Positions 1 through 8,045 of a stretch of 12,549 bases of DNA are shown here, piece by piece. The notes below the pieces were generated by a model. The model was not told where the DNA came from, did not search any database, and saw nothing but the letters and a program-made list of their open reading frames with translations. The translations under genes and the position numbers were made by a program. Within the stretch, counting starts at the first letter, position 1. Each line of letters starts with the position of its first letter. The DNA is from Flavobacteriales bacterium. Its GTDB lineage: Bacteria; Bacteroidota; Bacteroidia; Flavobacteriales; JABDKJ01. The stretch is taken from positions 1 through 12,549 of the forward strand of contig JABDKJ010000012.1 in NCBI GenBank assembly GCA_013002285.1, written 5' to 3'.

Positions 1-76
1 ATCTTATTATGAGGACCACTACACAGAAAATGAACATGAAAATGGAGAGTCTATTCACCCCATGCATCATCTTTAG
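1..76 (+). CDS. 3' end of an unidentified gene (partial, cut by window edge)
   Basis: Reading from base 2, 24 codons stay open to a TAG at 74-76. The residues are acidic and His/Asn-rich, ending in PMHHL. Codons in this frame often start with G and end in T/C, which looks like coding sequence. A second frame from base 3 is also open, to a TAA at 123-125, but its codons are dominated by A in first position, which fits a shifted reading of real coding sequence. I prefer the frame ending at 76, but the stretch is too short to name a family, and either frame, or neither, could be real. From 77 to 216 the sequence is AT-rich and I see no gene in it. Confidence 0.4.
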   Translation, partial: SYYEDHYTENEHENGESIHPMHHL

Positions 77-199
77 ACTGAAATCCTTTGATGAACCTTT
101 GAAGAGGGTCATCGGATTCAAGTAATAAAGTATTTTTTTAATAAATGCCATTGCGTTAATTACATTGACAAATATCTAAAAATTATAGGCTATCTATTC

Positions 200-207
200 T
201 ATTTTTG
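200..207 (+). promoter_or_regulatory. Candidate Bacteroidota -7 box before uvrB
   Basis: TATTTTTG matches the Bacteroidota -7 consensus TAnnTTTG exactly. It ends 9 bases before the uvrB ATG at 217, so transcription from it would leave a leader of only a few bases. A TTGACA lies at 165-170, but its spacing to this box is about 30 bases, too long for the normal -33 element. In AT-rich DNA such a match can occur by chance, so this is only a candidate. Confidence 0.25.
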
Positions 208-216
208 TTCATTCAA

Positions 217-2244
217 ATGGCTATTCCTTTTAAAATACACTCAGAATTCAAGCCTACAGGTGACCAACCGCAAGCAATAGAGCAACTTAGCGAAGGCGTT
301 TTGGATGGAGAAAAATATCAGGTCCTCTTAGGGGTAACAGGTTCTGGAAAAACATTTACTATGGCCAATGTCATTGAAAGGGTTCAAAAGCCCACTCTGA
401 TCTTAAGCCATAACAAAACGCTTGCTGCCCAGTTATATGGCGAATTCAAAAATTTCTTTCCTGAAAATCGAGTAGAATATTTTGTCTCTTATTACGACTA
501 TTACCAGCCAGAAGCATTTCTTCCAACGACCAATACCTACATTGAAAAAGACCTTTCAATAAATGAAGAAATAGAAAAATTAAGACTGAGCACAACCTCT
601 GCATTGTTATCCGGAAGAAGAGATGTGATCGTTGTATCTTCCGTTTCTTGTATATATGGTATTGGAAATCCTGCTGAGTTCTATAAGAATGTGATCAACC
701 TCAAAAAAGGTCAACTGATCCCACGTAATAAAGTCTTGCACTATCTTGTTACTTCCCTTTATTCCAGAAATGATCTCGAATTTCAGAGAGGTACATTCAG
801 AGTTAAAGGTGATACGTTGGATATTTATTTGGCTTATGCTGATCAAGGAGTCCGTCTCAGTTTTTTTGGAGACGAAATAGAAGAGATAAACCTTTTTGAT
901 CCAGAAACAGGAAAAACCATCACTGAACTAGAAGATATTAATATCTATCCAGCCAATCTCTTTGTAAGTAGCAAGCAAACTCAGCAAGCTGCTATTCGTC
1001 AGATCCAAGACGACCTCGTAAAACAAGTAGATTATTTCAAAGAGATCGGAAGGCATTTAGAAGCAAAAAGATTAGATGAGCGTGTTAATTATGACCTTGA
1101 AATGATCCGCGAACTTGGTTACTGTTCAGGGATAGAGAATTATTCTCGCTATTTCGATCAGCGCCAGGCAGGAGACCGTCCTTTTTGCTTGATAGATTAT
1201 TTTCCAGATGATTTCCTTTTCATAATGGACGAAAGTCATGTTACCAATTCGCAGATCTCAGCTATGTACGGTGGTGACAGGTCACGGAAAGTGAATTTGG
1301 TTGACTTTGGATTTAGATTGCCTGCGGCATTGGACAACAGACCTTTGAAATATGAAGAGTTTGAGTCTTTAGTGAACCAGATGATCTTTGTGAGTGCGAC
1401 ACCGGGCGACTTTGAACTGCAAAAGTCAGAAGGTGTTTTCGTAGAACAGGTCATTAGACCAACTGGCTTATTGGATCCCGTTATCGAAGTAAGGCCTAGC
1501 GAAGATCAAATAGATGATCTTTTGGATGAGATCAATAAAAGAATTAAGAGAGAAGAACGTGTTCTTGTCACCACCCTAACCAAAAGAATGGCAGAAGAAC
1601 TTCACAAATACGTTGAACGTCTTGGCATTCGCAGTGCATACATTCATTCTGATGTTGATACACTAGACAGAATAGAGATACTCCGGAATCTCAGGCTCGG
1701 AATTTTCGATGTACTTGTAGGTGTCAATCTATTAAGGGAAGGTTTGGACCTTCCTGAAGTATCACTTGTTGCAATTTTAGATGCAGACAAAGAAGGATTC
1801 CTGAGGTCACAAAGATCATTAGTACAAACTGTAGGAAGAGCGGCAAGAAATATCAATGGACGGGTGATCATGTATGCTGATAAAATGACGGATAGTATGC
1901 AACGGACCATTGATGATACGAACAGAAGACGTTCCATTCAGCAAGCATACAATGATGAGCACGGCATAATACCAAAACAGATCATCAAGTCCAAAGAGGC
2001 GATAATGGGTCAAACACAGGTAGTTGGTGGCGAATACACCGAACCTGAGAGTTATCAAGAAAAAGCTGCATTAGGGTTAGCTGCGGATCCAGTTGTACAG
2101 TATATGACCAAAGAGCAAATGGAAAAGAACATTGCAGATGTGAAAAGGAGAATGGAAAATGCAGCCAAAGAATTGGATTTCATGGAGGCAGCCAGGCTGA
2201 GAGACGAAATGTTCGCATTGAAAGAGCTTTTGAAAACAAAATGA
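217..2244 (+). CDS. uvrB: UvrABC excinuclease subunit B
   Basis: UvrB is the damage-verifying helicase-like subunit of nucleotide excision repair. It is loaded by UvrA, opens the DNA around a lesion with its beta-hairpin, and recruits UvrC for incision, all in the cytoplasm. The 675 residues match the usual family length. Visible landmarks are the Walker A motif GVTGSGKT at 39-46, the aromatic beta-hairpin region at about 92-112 (YYDYYQPEAF), the DESH box at 338-341, SATPG at 393-397, helicase motif VI QTVGRAARN at 537-545, and a C-terminal UVR motif (about 635-672) that binds UvrC. The ATG at 217 gives MAIPFKIHSEFKP, which aligns with known UvrB N-termini. An in-frame TTG at 205 would add only four residues and is unlikely. 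The gene stands alone, with no uvrA or uvrC in view. Nothing about it is unusual. Confidence 0.98.
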   Translation: MAIPFKIHSEFKPTGDQPQAIEQLSEGVLDGEKYQVLLGVTGSGKTFTMANVIERVQKPTLILSHNKTLAAQLYGEFKNFFPENRVEYFVSYYDYYQPEAFLPTTNTYIEKDLSINEEIEKLRLSTTSALLSGRRDVIVVSSVSCIYGIGNPAEFYKNVINLKKGQLIPRNKVLHYLVTSLYSRNDLEFQRGTFRVKGDTLDIYLAYADQGVRLSFFGDEIEEINLFDPETGKTITELEDINIYPANLFVSSKQTQQAAIRQIQDDLVKQVDYFKEIGRHLEAKRLDERVNYDLEMIRELGYCSGIENYSRYFDQRQAGDRPFCLIDYFPDDFLFIMDESHVTNSQISAMYGGDRSRKVNLVDFGFRLPAALDNRPLKYEEFESLVNQMIFVSATPGDFELQKSEGVFVEQVIRPTGLLDPVIEVRPSEDQIDDLLDEINKRIKREERVLVTTLTKRMAEELHKYVERLGIRSAYIHSDVDTLDRIEILRNLRLGIFDVLVGVNLLREGLDLPEVSLVAILDADKEGFLRSQRSLVQTVGRAARNINGRVIMYADKMTDSMQRTIDDTNRRRSIQQAYNDEHGIIPKQIIKSKEAIMGQTQVVGGEYTEPESYQEKAALGLAADPVVQYMTKEQMEKNIADVKRRMENAAKELDFMEAARLRDEMFALKELLKTK

Positions 2245-2302
2245 GAATCCGATCATTCTACACGAATGAACTGCCAATATTATTTAGCCCTAACTAAAGT
2301 AT

Positions 2303-2310
2303 TAACTTTG
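2303..2310 (+). promoter_or_regulatory. Candidate Bacteroidota -7 box of the secreted protease gene
   Basis: TAACTTTG matches TAnnTTTG exactly and lies 21 bases before the ATG at 2332. This would give a leader of about 15 bases, a sensible layout for this phylum. There is no clean TTTG -33 element at the usual spacing; the nearest T-rich candidate is TTTAG at 2283-2287. The position in an 87-base gap between two co-directional genes suggests the protease is transcribed separately from uvrB. Confidence 0.4.
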
Positions 2311-2331
2311 TAAATGCATTAAGATCCGAAC

Positions 2332-4656
2332 ATGAAGAGAATTTTGACCCTTTTTTTATTGGCATTTTTTACTCACTTAGCAACTGCTCAAGTCGCTCAG
2401 GGAGGGGAACCTTATATGTGGGAAACCATTGAGAAAAGGGACCTTGGAATATGTGGTAAGACATTTACGGCATTAGATGTAGAAAAGCTTTTACAAGAAG
2501 ATGCTGAGACTAATGGAGACAAAAGTCAGGCATACAGATTTGGAATTGAACATGAAGTGGATTGGAACAATGAGAACTCTGGAACATTCAAATATTTAGA
2601 GAATGGGGACAGGATATGGTATTTGCCGATTCGTTGTGTAGGAGCTTATGCCGTTAGTGTGACGTTTAGCAATTTCAATTTAAAAGAGGGAGCAAAGCTC
2701 TTTATCTGGGATCAGAATAAAGAAAATTTCATAGGTTCATTTACAAACTTCAATAACAAGAGATGGGGTTCTCTCGCCACTCAATTGTTGCATACGGACA
2801 AAATAGTAGTGGAAGTTTATGAGCCAAAGAAAACGATCGGAAAAAATATCTATGAGATCGGACAAGTCGTTCATGCATATAGAAGCATATTGCCAAAGTT
2901 CGAATCAATTAAACATGATATAGGAAGAGGGCCATTCGGAAATAGTGGAGACTGCAATATCAATATAAACTGTCCAGAAGGTATAGATTGGCAAGAAGAT
3001 AAAACAGCTGTTGCCCTGATCGTATCCGGATCGAGTGCAGTGTGCTCAGGAGCGATGATAAATAACACTTCACTAGATGAAACTCCTTATTTTCTGACAG
3101 CAAATCACTGTTTAGGAGGTCAGAATAATTGGGTCTTTTATTTCAATCATGAAGCAACTAATTGTACGTCATCAACCGGACCTACGAACCAATCAGTTTC
3201 AGGCTCTACACTTCTAGCAAGTTCAGGAGGATCAGATTTTGCACTACTTGAACTATCAGAACCCATCCCTGATTCGTATGATGTGTGCTATGCTGGATGG
3301 GACAATTCTGACGATCAGAATGTTTCTGCAACTGTTTGTATACACCACCCTTCTGGAGACGTAAAAAAGATCTGCTTTGATGACGACCCTCCTTATCATC
3401 AAACCCAAGGTGGTGCTCAAGTATGGTGGATAGACCAATGGGAATTGGGAGTGACTGAAGGTGGTTCTTCCGGAAGCCCTCTCTTTGATCAAAACCACAG
3501 GATCATCGGTCAACTCTATGGTGGAGCGGCTGCATGTTCAGGGGCTACGAATAATGGACAATATGATTTCTATGGTCGAATAGGTGTTTCTTGGGATGGC
3601 TCTAGCTCTTCAAATAGGCTGAAAGATTGGCTCGACCCTGGAAATACAGGAGTTACGACCCTAGATGCTTTTTGCCCAAATGCTGTTTCTTACAATAATG
3701 ATGGGCAGATACAGAATATAATGAATGTTCCCGATGGAATTTGCTCGTCAGAACCGTTCTCTCCGAGCATTACAATTAAAAATAATGGCACGAATATTAT
3801 GACTTCTGCGACCATTTCATATATCTATAATTCAGGAACTCCAGGGACAATTCCATGGACAGGCTCATTAGCAGAAGACGAAACCGATGTGATCATTCTT
3901 CCTTCTTTCACTCCAGAAGTTGGAACCAATACGATCGAAGTAGAGATCTTGAATATAAATGGTGGTGTCATAGACGAAAATTCAGGAAATAATAGTGTAT
4001 TCCAAGAGCTGGAATATACTGTTGGAGAGCAGATCCTATATGTCGAGATACTTACTGATGACTATGGATATGAAACATATTGGGAAATTAGGAACGGTTC
4101 AGGGCTTGTTGTTCTCTCCGGTGGAAATGAAATGGTAGGAATTAATGGTGGTGGAGATGAAGATGCCACTGGCGGTGATCCAGGAGCCTATGATGACAAT
4201 ACGCTCTATTCAGGGTCCTATGTTGTTCCATTTGATGGTTGTTACGAATTTGAAATAGTAGATGATTATGCCGATGGAATTTGTTGTGATTACGGGATCG
4301 GTTCTTATACTGTGACAGACGGACTTGGCAATATTATAGCAGAGGGGGGGCAATTTGGGTCCAATGAGGTCGTCCAAACCGGCATGACAGCTTCCGTTAG
4401 TCTGAACAAATTTGATGATATCACAATCAATTTATATCCCAATCCAGCAAATGACGAATTGTACATCGAATTTGATCGATCGATCGAGAATGTAGATATA
4501 CGACTCTATGACCCTTTAGGAAAATTGGTGTTAATTAAGAATTCTGTGAATTCAAAAAGATCGGTATTGGATGTTAGTGAATTCAGTAATGGACTGTATA
4601 CCATTGCCATTAATTCAGGATCGGGATCAACATCCAAAAGAATAGTAATTCAATAG
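2332..4656 (+). CDS. Secreted lysyl-endopeptidase-like serine protease (S1 family) with T9SS sorting domain
   Basis: This is a 774-residue secreted protease precursor. A signal peptide covers about 1-19 (Leu/Phe core, ending ATA-Q). Residues 20 to about 200 are a pro-region. The catalytic domain (about 203-448) resembles Achromobacter lyticus protease I: His259 in LTANHC, Asp302 in SDFALLEL, Ser380 in GGSSGSPL, and Asp412 where that enzyme has the Asp conferring Lys specificity. Cysteines 208, 214, 238, 260, 278 and 402 correspond to its disulfide cysteines, and RLKDWLDP at 429-436 is also family-like. Next come a CARDB-like beta domain (about 455-562) and a second beta-rich module (about 565-690, with YADGICCDYG). 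The T9SS sorting domain at about 695-774 has YPNP (702-705), LYDPLGK and a final KRIVIQ. The triad and cysteines are seen directly; the alignment to A. lyticus is from memory. Cleavage after Lys is inferred. Expected location is the cell surface or outside. Confidence 0.93.
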   Translation: MKRILTLFLLAFFTHLATAQVAQGGEPYMWETIEKRDLGICGKTFTALDVEKLLQEDAETNGDKSQAYRFGIEHEVDWNNENSGTFKYLENGDRIWYLPIRCVGAYAVSVTFSNFNLKEGAKLFIWDQNKENFIGSFTNFNNKRWGSLATQLLHTDKIVVEVYEPKKTIGKNIYEIGQVVHAYRSILPKFESIKHDIGRGPFGNSGDCNININCPEGIDWQEDKTAVALIVSGSSAVCSGAMINNTSLDETPYFLTANHCLGGQNNWVFYFNHEATNCTSSTGPTNQSVSGSTLLASSGGSDFALLELSEPIPDSYDVCYAGWDNSDDQNVSATVCIHHPSGDVKKICFDDDPPYHQTQGGAQVWWIDQWELGVTEGGSSGSPLFDQNHRIIGQLYGGAAACSGATNNGQYDFYGRIGVSWDGSSSSNRLKDWLDPGNTGVTTLDAFCPNAVSYNNDGQIQNIMNVPDGICSSEPFSPSITIKNNGTNIMTSATISYIYNSGTPGTIPWTGSLAEDETDVIILPSFTPEVGTNTIEVEILNINGGVIDENSGNNSVFQELEYTVGEQILYVEILTDDYGYETYWEIRNGSGLVVLSGGNEMVGINGGGDEDATGGDPGAYDDNTLYSGSYVVPFDGCYEFEIVDDYADGICCDYGIGSYTVTDGLGNIIAEGGQFGSNEVVQTGMTASVSLNKFDDITINLYPNPANDELYIEFDRSIENVDIRLYDPLGKLVLIKNSVNSKRSVLDVSEFSNGLYTIAINSGSGSTSKRIVIQ
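4344..4350 (+). repeat. G7 homopolymer in the protease gene, just before the sorting domain
   Basis: Seven consecutive G bases encode part of Glu671-Gly672-Gly673. This is a striking tract in AT-rich DNA. Adding one G puts a TGA after residue 678, and losing one G puts a TGA after residue 684. Either change would remove the whole C-terminal T9SS sorting domain (about 695-774) while leaving the catalytic domain intact. The tract itself is certain; slippage is inferred. Confidence 0.9.
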
Positions 4657-4677
4657 CAATAAGAGCATTGTAAGAAT

Positions 4678-4708
4678 AAAAGCCCATTTTAGATAATTGG
4701 GCTTTTTT
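4678..4708. terminator. Bidirectional intrinsic terminator between convergent genes
   Basis: A 9-base-pair stem joins AAAAGCCCA (4678-4686) to TGGGCTTTT (4698-4706) around an 11-base loop. On the plus strand it runs into a T tract ending at 4708, which suits the protease gene ending at 4656. On the minus strand the same hairpin follows immediately after the carboxypeptidase stop codon (4707-4709) and ends in CTTTTATTCTT. The T tract overlaps that stop codon, so both convergent genes share the structure. Confidence 0.88.
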
Positions 4709-6158
4709 ATTGGCACATTGTTTTTGACATGACCTCAGATATGATCTCCCTCGCTCTTTCAGCTGTGCAGTTGAAATCGTTCATTATAATACAGAAAACG
4801 ATGTTCTCGCTTTGTGCATTTTGAAAGACCCCTGCATAGCTCCTAACATTTCTCATATATCCACTTTTAGCTTGTACTTTTCCTTCCAAACATGTCATAG
4901 CACCAAGCCTTTTCAATGACCCAGTTCTCCCAGATACTGAAAGACCCAACTCCGTGAATTTCGTGTTTGGACCATTTAAGTTCTTCATCAATAGTTCAAC
5001 CATTCCTTTTGCCGTTATTAAATTATTTCGCGACAATCCACTTCCATCGGTAATATTGAAATTACCCGGGTTAATTCCTCTTTCCGAAAGATATCTCTGA
5101 ATTACTCGTATTCCATTATTGGTAGAGCCCTCTCCCCTAGCAGCACCTATTTGTTTCAACAAGGTTTCTGCAAAAAAATTATCCGAAAATCTATTGGTAT
5201 AAATGCAGATCTCCTTTAATGAAGCTGAGTAATGTGAGAACAGCTCTACGTTAAAGTTTGTCCTTTGAAATTCGACCAAGAGGTCGCCATTGTGGTCTAT
5301 GCCCGCAGCATTAAGTTGCAGTTCAAGTGTTTCAATGAAGAACATAGACGGGTCTGGAATGGCTCCTTTGACTTCAAATGCAGATTTACCCATTGGAATT
5401 CGCCCTTCCATATAAACCTTTTTACTGCCTGGGCCAGCATAAATATATGCTTGGTCATTTTGAATATTGGCGGTTTTCACTTGATTGTCAATATCAAATA
5501 CTATCCTTGGATAGATCTCTCCAATTTCTGCTGATGAACCTTCCACTTTTCCAGATCTAAAATAAACGGAATATCTATTACCAAAGAAATTCAGTCCATA
5601 CGATGCAGCTCCGTAATAATTTCCAATATCTCCCCAAGCCCAACTGCTGGGCACAGCCTGCTGACTGAAATGTGAATTGTCGGCTATGATATTTCCATCA
5701 ATAGAATTAATACCTAGATCTTTAATAACCGAAATGAGATCTTTAAAGAATTTATCAGGGAATTTGGTTTTCCCATGTGTAATGTCAAAACCCAAACTAG
5801 GATCGCCTCCCCCTTTAACGATAAGATCTCCTTTTAGAACTCCAGCCTCAATATGTCCAGTATAGCCGATCTTAGTCTCAAAACGATGGTCTGGACCTAA
5901 GATCTCTATTGCAGATGTTGTAGTGGCGAGTTTTAAAATTGACGCTGGCGACATCCATTTCTCTGCATTTATAGTAGCCACTACTTCTCCATTACTCACT
6001 TTTTGGGCATGAAAAGCCAAAATTCCGGTCTTCAATTCTTTGGACTCTACCTGTTCATTCAAGTATTTCGAATTTTGTCCAAAACCATTTATAAACAGTA
6101 AGGACACAAAAACAAGCAACACATTCTTCATTTTATAAAAATAGCTTTCTATTTTCAT
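4707..6158 (-). CDS. dacB: D-alanyl-D-alanine carboxypeptidase/endopeptidase, PBP4 (peptidase S13) family
   Basis: A low-molecular-weight penicillin-binding protein of the PBP4 type, which trims or cleaves peptidoglycan stem peptides in the periplasm. In the 483-residue form, the catalytic SxxK is Ser73-Ile-Leu-Lys76 (in PASILKL), SxN is Ser376-Arg-Asn378 (DGSGLSRNN), and the KTG box is Lys431-Ser-Gly433, with Ser in place of Thr. The large insert between the first two motifs (about 85-300) is typical of S13 enzymes. A signal peptide is present: MKNVLLVFVSLLFINGFGQ begins at Met10 (codon 6129-6131). Two starts are possible. The outer ATG at 6158 has an A-rich leader with AAAGGGA. The inner one at 6131 gives a more standard signal peptide and leaves 47 rather than 20 bases before divergent asnB. 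I give the longer span; the choice is open. The gene ends against a shared terminator and appears monocistronic. Confidence 0.93.
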   Translation of the reverse strand: MKIESYFYKMKNVLLVFVSLLFINGFGQNSKYLNEQVESKELKTGILAFHAQKVSNGEVVATINAEKWMSPASILKLATTTSAIEILGPDHRFETKIGYTGHIEAGVLKGDLIVKGGGDPSLGFDITHGKTKFPDKFFKDLISVIKDLGINSIDGNIIADNSHFSQQAVPSSWAWGDIGNYYGAASYGLNFFGNRYSVYFRSGKVEGSSAEIGEIYPRIVFDIDNQVKTANIQNDQAYIYAGPGSKKVYMEGRIPMGKSAFEVKGAIPDPSMFFIETLELQLNAAGIDHNGDLLVEFQRTNFNVELFSHYSASLKEICIYTNRFSDNFFAETLLKQIGAARGEGSTNNGIRVIQRYLSERGINPGNFNITDGSGLSRNNLITAKGMVELLMKNLNGPNTKFTELGLSVSGRTGSLKRLGAMTCLEGKVQAKSGYMRNVRSYAGVFQNAQSENIVFCIIMNDFNCTAERAREIISEVMSKTMCQ

Positions 6159-6178
6159 TTTTTAATTCCCTTTAATTA

Positions 6179-8035
6179 ATGTGCGGAATAGCCGGTGCTT
6201 ATTTTATTGACCCAAAGCAGAAAAACGAAGATCTATTCGATCGTTCCTTAGAACTTCTTAACCATAGAGGACCTGATGCAACCGCAAGCCTTTTCAGTCA
6301 AAAACTATGCCTTGGGCATAAAAGGCTCTCTATTATCGACCTAGACCCGCGGTCTAACCAACCATTCACAGATGAAAACGAAGAATTTGCACTCGTTTTT
6401 AACGGAGAGGTATACAATTATCAAAAACTGAAAAAAGACCTTGAAGGAAAAGGCCACCAATTTAAAACGACCAGCGACACGGAAGTTCTATTTGTACTAT
6501 TAAAAGTAGAGGGAAAGGAAGCGATAAAAAAGTTAGAAGGATGTTTTGCATTTGCTTTTGCGGACCTAAAAGAACAGAAGATCTTATTATCCAGAGATAG
6601 AATGGGTATAAATCCGCTTTATTATTCCTCCAAGGTAAATAAGATCTGTTTTGCATCCGAATTAAGGACTATACGCGCTCTACATGAAAATTTGGACCTA
6701 GATCAAAACTCTATCGACCAATATTTCAAATACAGCTACATTCCAGCACCGCATAGTGCATACAGTGATGTCTATAAACTAGAACCGGGTCATCTCGCTA
6801 TTATCGAAAACGGGGAGATCAAAACAGAAAAATATTATTCTATACCAAGACAGATCGACAGATCTTTGAATTTTGGATCTGCAAAGAGCAAACTTTCAGA
6901 ATTAATGGATAAGGCGGTTCAAAAGCGACTTATCTCTGATGTGCCATTAGGGAGCTTTCTCAGTGGTGGAATTGATTCAAGCATAATTTCCGCTATTGCA
7001 ACCGATCATACTTCAGGATTCAAGACCTTTTCGATCGGTTTTGAAGATGCTCAATATTTTGACGAAACGCATTATGCGGAAGAAGTTGCCACCAAGATCG
7101 GCTCTGACCATAAGACCATTAAGTTAAAAACGGAAGACCTTGTGAACAGCGCACGAGAGATGTTGGAACATATTGATGAGCCCTTTGCTGACTCTTCTGC
7201 TATAGCTGTGAACCTTCTGAGTAAAGAAGTACGAAAACATATTACCGTTGCTCTTTCTGGTGACGGAGCGGATGAAATATTCTCGGGATACAACAAACAT
7301 TCAGCCGAACATTTCCTATTGTCAAGAAAAGCAAGTGCAAAATTGATAAATGTCATTCCCGACCTCGCAAAGTATTTTCCCAGCTCCCGGTCATCTTACT
7401 TTGGAAATAAATTAAGACAGTTCAGCAAACTAAAACAAGGAATTGGAATTGCTCCTGAAAAGCGTTATGAAAAGTGGCTTTCTCAATTAGATATTGAAAC
7501 GGATAAGATCTGGCTTTCGGGTATTGCAAATGAAAGTAGGCACGAACTGCAGTTTTCCAAGATCCATGACATGAACGATGTCTTGTTTCTGGACTCCAAA
7601 ATAATTTTACCAAATGATATGCTCTATAAAGTTGATCTTTCCAGCATGCGAAATAGCCTTGAGGTCAGAACACCATTTCTTGATAAAGATGTAGTTGAAT
7701 TCGCATTTTCACTACCAGTAGAATATAAAATAGACCAAAAAAGAAGGAAGATCATTCTGCGAGAAACATATAAGGGTAAATTACCCGAAAGCTTGTTTAC
7801 TCGAAAAAAGCAAGGGTTTGAAATACCTATGAAACAAATTATTCTTGAAGGGCTTTCAAAAGAAGTAGCTGAATTATTAAGCGAAAATTTTATTTCTGAT
7901 CAAAATTTATTCTCAAATGGATATATTGCAGCAATTCTGCGGCAATTGAGATCTTCCAACCCCGGCAATTCCGCCAACCAAATATGGAGCCTTTTGGTCT
8001 TTCAAAAATTTTGGATGAAGAACATAGCAAACTAA
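6179..8035 (+). CDS. asnB: Asparagine synthase (glutamine-hydrolysing), AsnB type
   Basis: A two-domain amidotransferase: the N-terminal class II glutaminase releases ammonia from glutamine, and the C-terminal domain adenylates a carboxylate (classically aspartate) and amidates it. MCGIAG at the N-terminus leaves Cys2 as the nucleophile after Met removal. Arg49 (KRLSIIDL), Asn75-Gly-Glu77 (FNGEVYNY) and Asp100 (SDTEV) are the expected glutamine-binding positions. The PP-loop ATP motif SGGIDSS is at 262-268, LSGDGADE at 359-366, SLEVRTPFLD at 493-502 and KQGFEIPM at 544-551. All key residues look intact and 618 residues is normal. The ATG at 6179 is fixed by the need for Cys2. It heads a tightly packed plus-strand set, with only 10 bases to the glycosyltransferase, so it may act in polysaccharide synthesis (for example amidating a uronic acid) rather than only making asparagine; that role is inference from context. 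Confidence 0.95.
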   Translation: MCGIAGAYFIDPKQKNEDLFDRSLELLNHRGPDATASLFSQKLCLGHKRLSIIDLDPRSNQPFTDENEEFALVFNGEVYNYQKLKKDLEGKGHQFKTTSDTEVLFVLLKVEGKEAIKKLEGCFAFAFADLKEQKILLSRDRMGINPLYYSSKVNKICFASELRTIRALHENLDLDQNSIDQYFKYSYIPAPHSAYSDVYKLEPGHLAIIENGEIKTEKYYSIPRQIDRSLNFGSAKSKLSELMDKAVQKRLISDVPLGSFLSGGIDSSIISAIATDHTSGFKTFSIGFEDAQYFDETHYAEEVATKIGSDHKTIKLKTEDLVNSAREMLEHIDEPFADSSAIAVNLLSKEVRKHITVALSGDGADEIFSGYNKHSAEHFLLSRKASAKLINVIPDLAKYFPSSRSSYFGNKLRQFSKLKQGIGIAPEKRYEKWLSQLDIETDKIWLSGIANESRHELQFSKIHDMNDVLFLDSKIILPNDMLYKVDLSSMRNSLEVRTPFLDKDVVEFAFSLPVEYKIDQKRRKIILRETYKGKLPESLFTRKKQGFEIPMKQIILEGLSKEVAELLSENFISDQNLFSNGYIAAILRQLRSSNPGNSANQIWSLLVFQKFWMKNIAN

Positions 8036-8045
8036 TAGGCCATAT

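Noticed and set aside
205..216. TTG at 205 as the uvrB start
   Set aside because: It adds four residues not seen in UvrB family N-termini, and the ATG at 217 aligns with the usual start.
2283..2298. Small hairpin TTTAG/CTAAA after uvrB as a terminator
   Set aside because: The stem is only 5 base pairs, AT-rich, and not followed by a T tract, so it does not qualify as an intrinsic terminator.
2351..2357. T7 tract in the protease signal-peptide codons as a phase switch
   Set aside because: T runs of this length are common in this AT-rich DNA (another T7 at 861-867 in uvrB and one near 132-138), so it carries little signal compared with the G7 tract.
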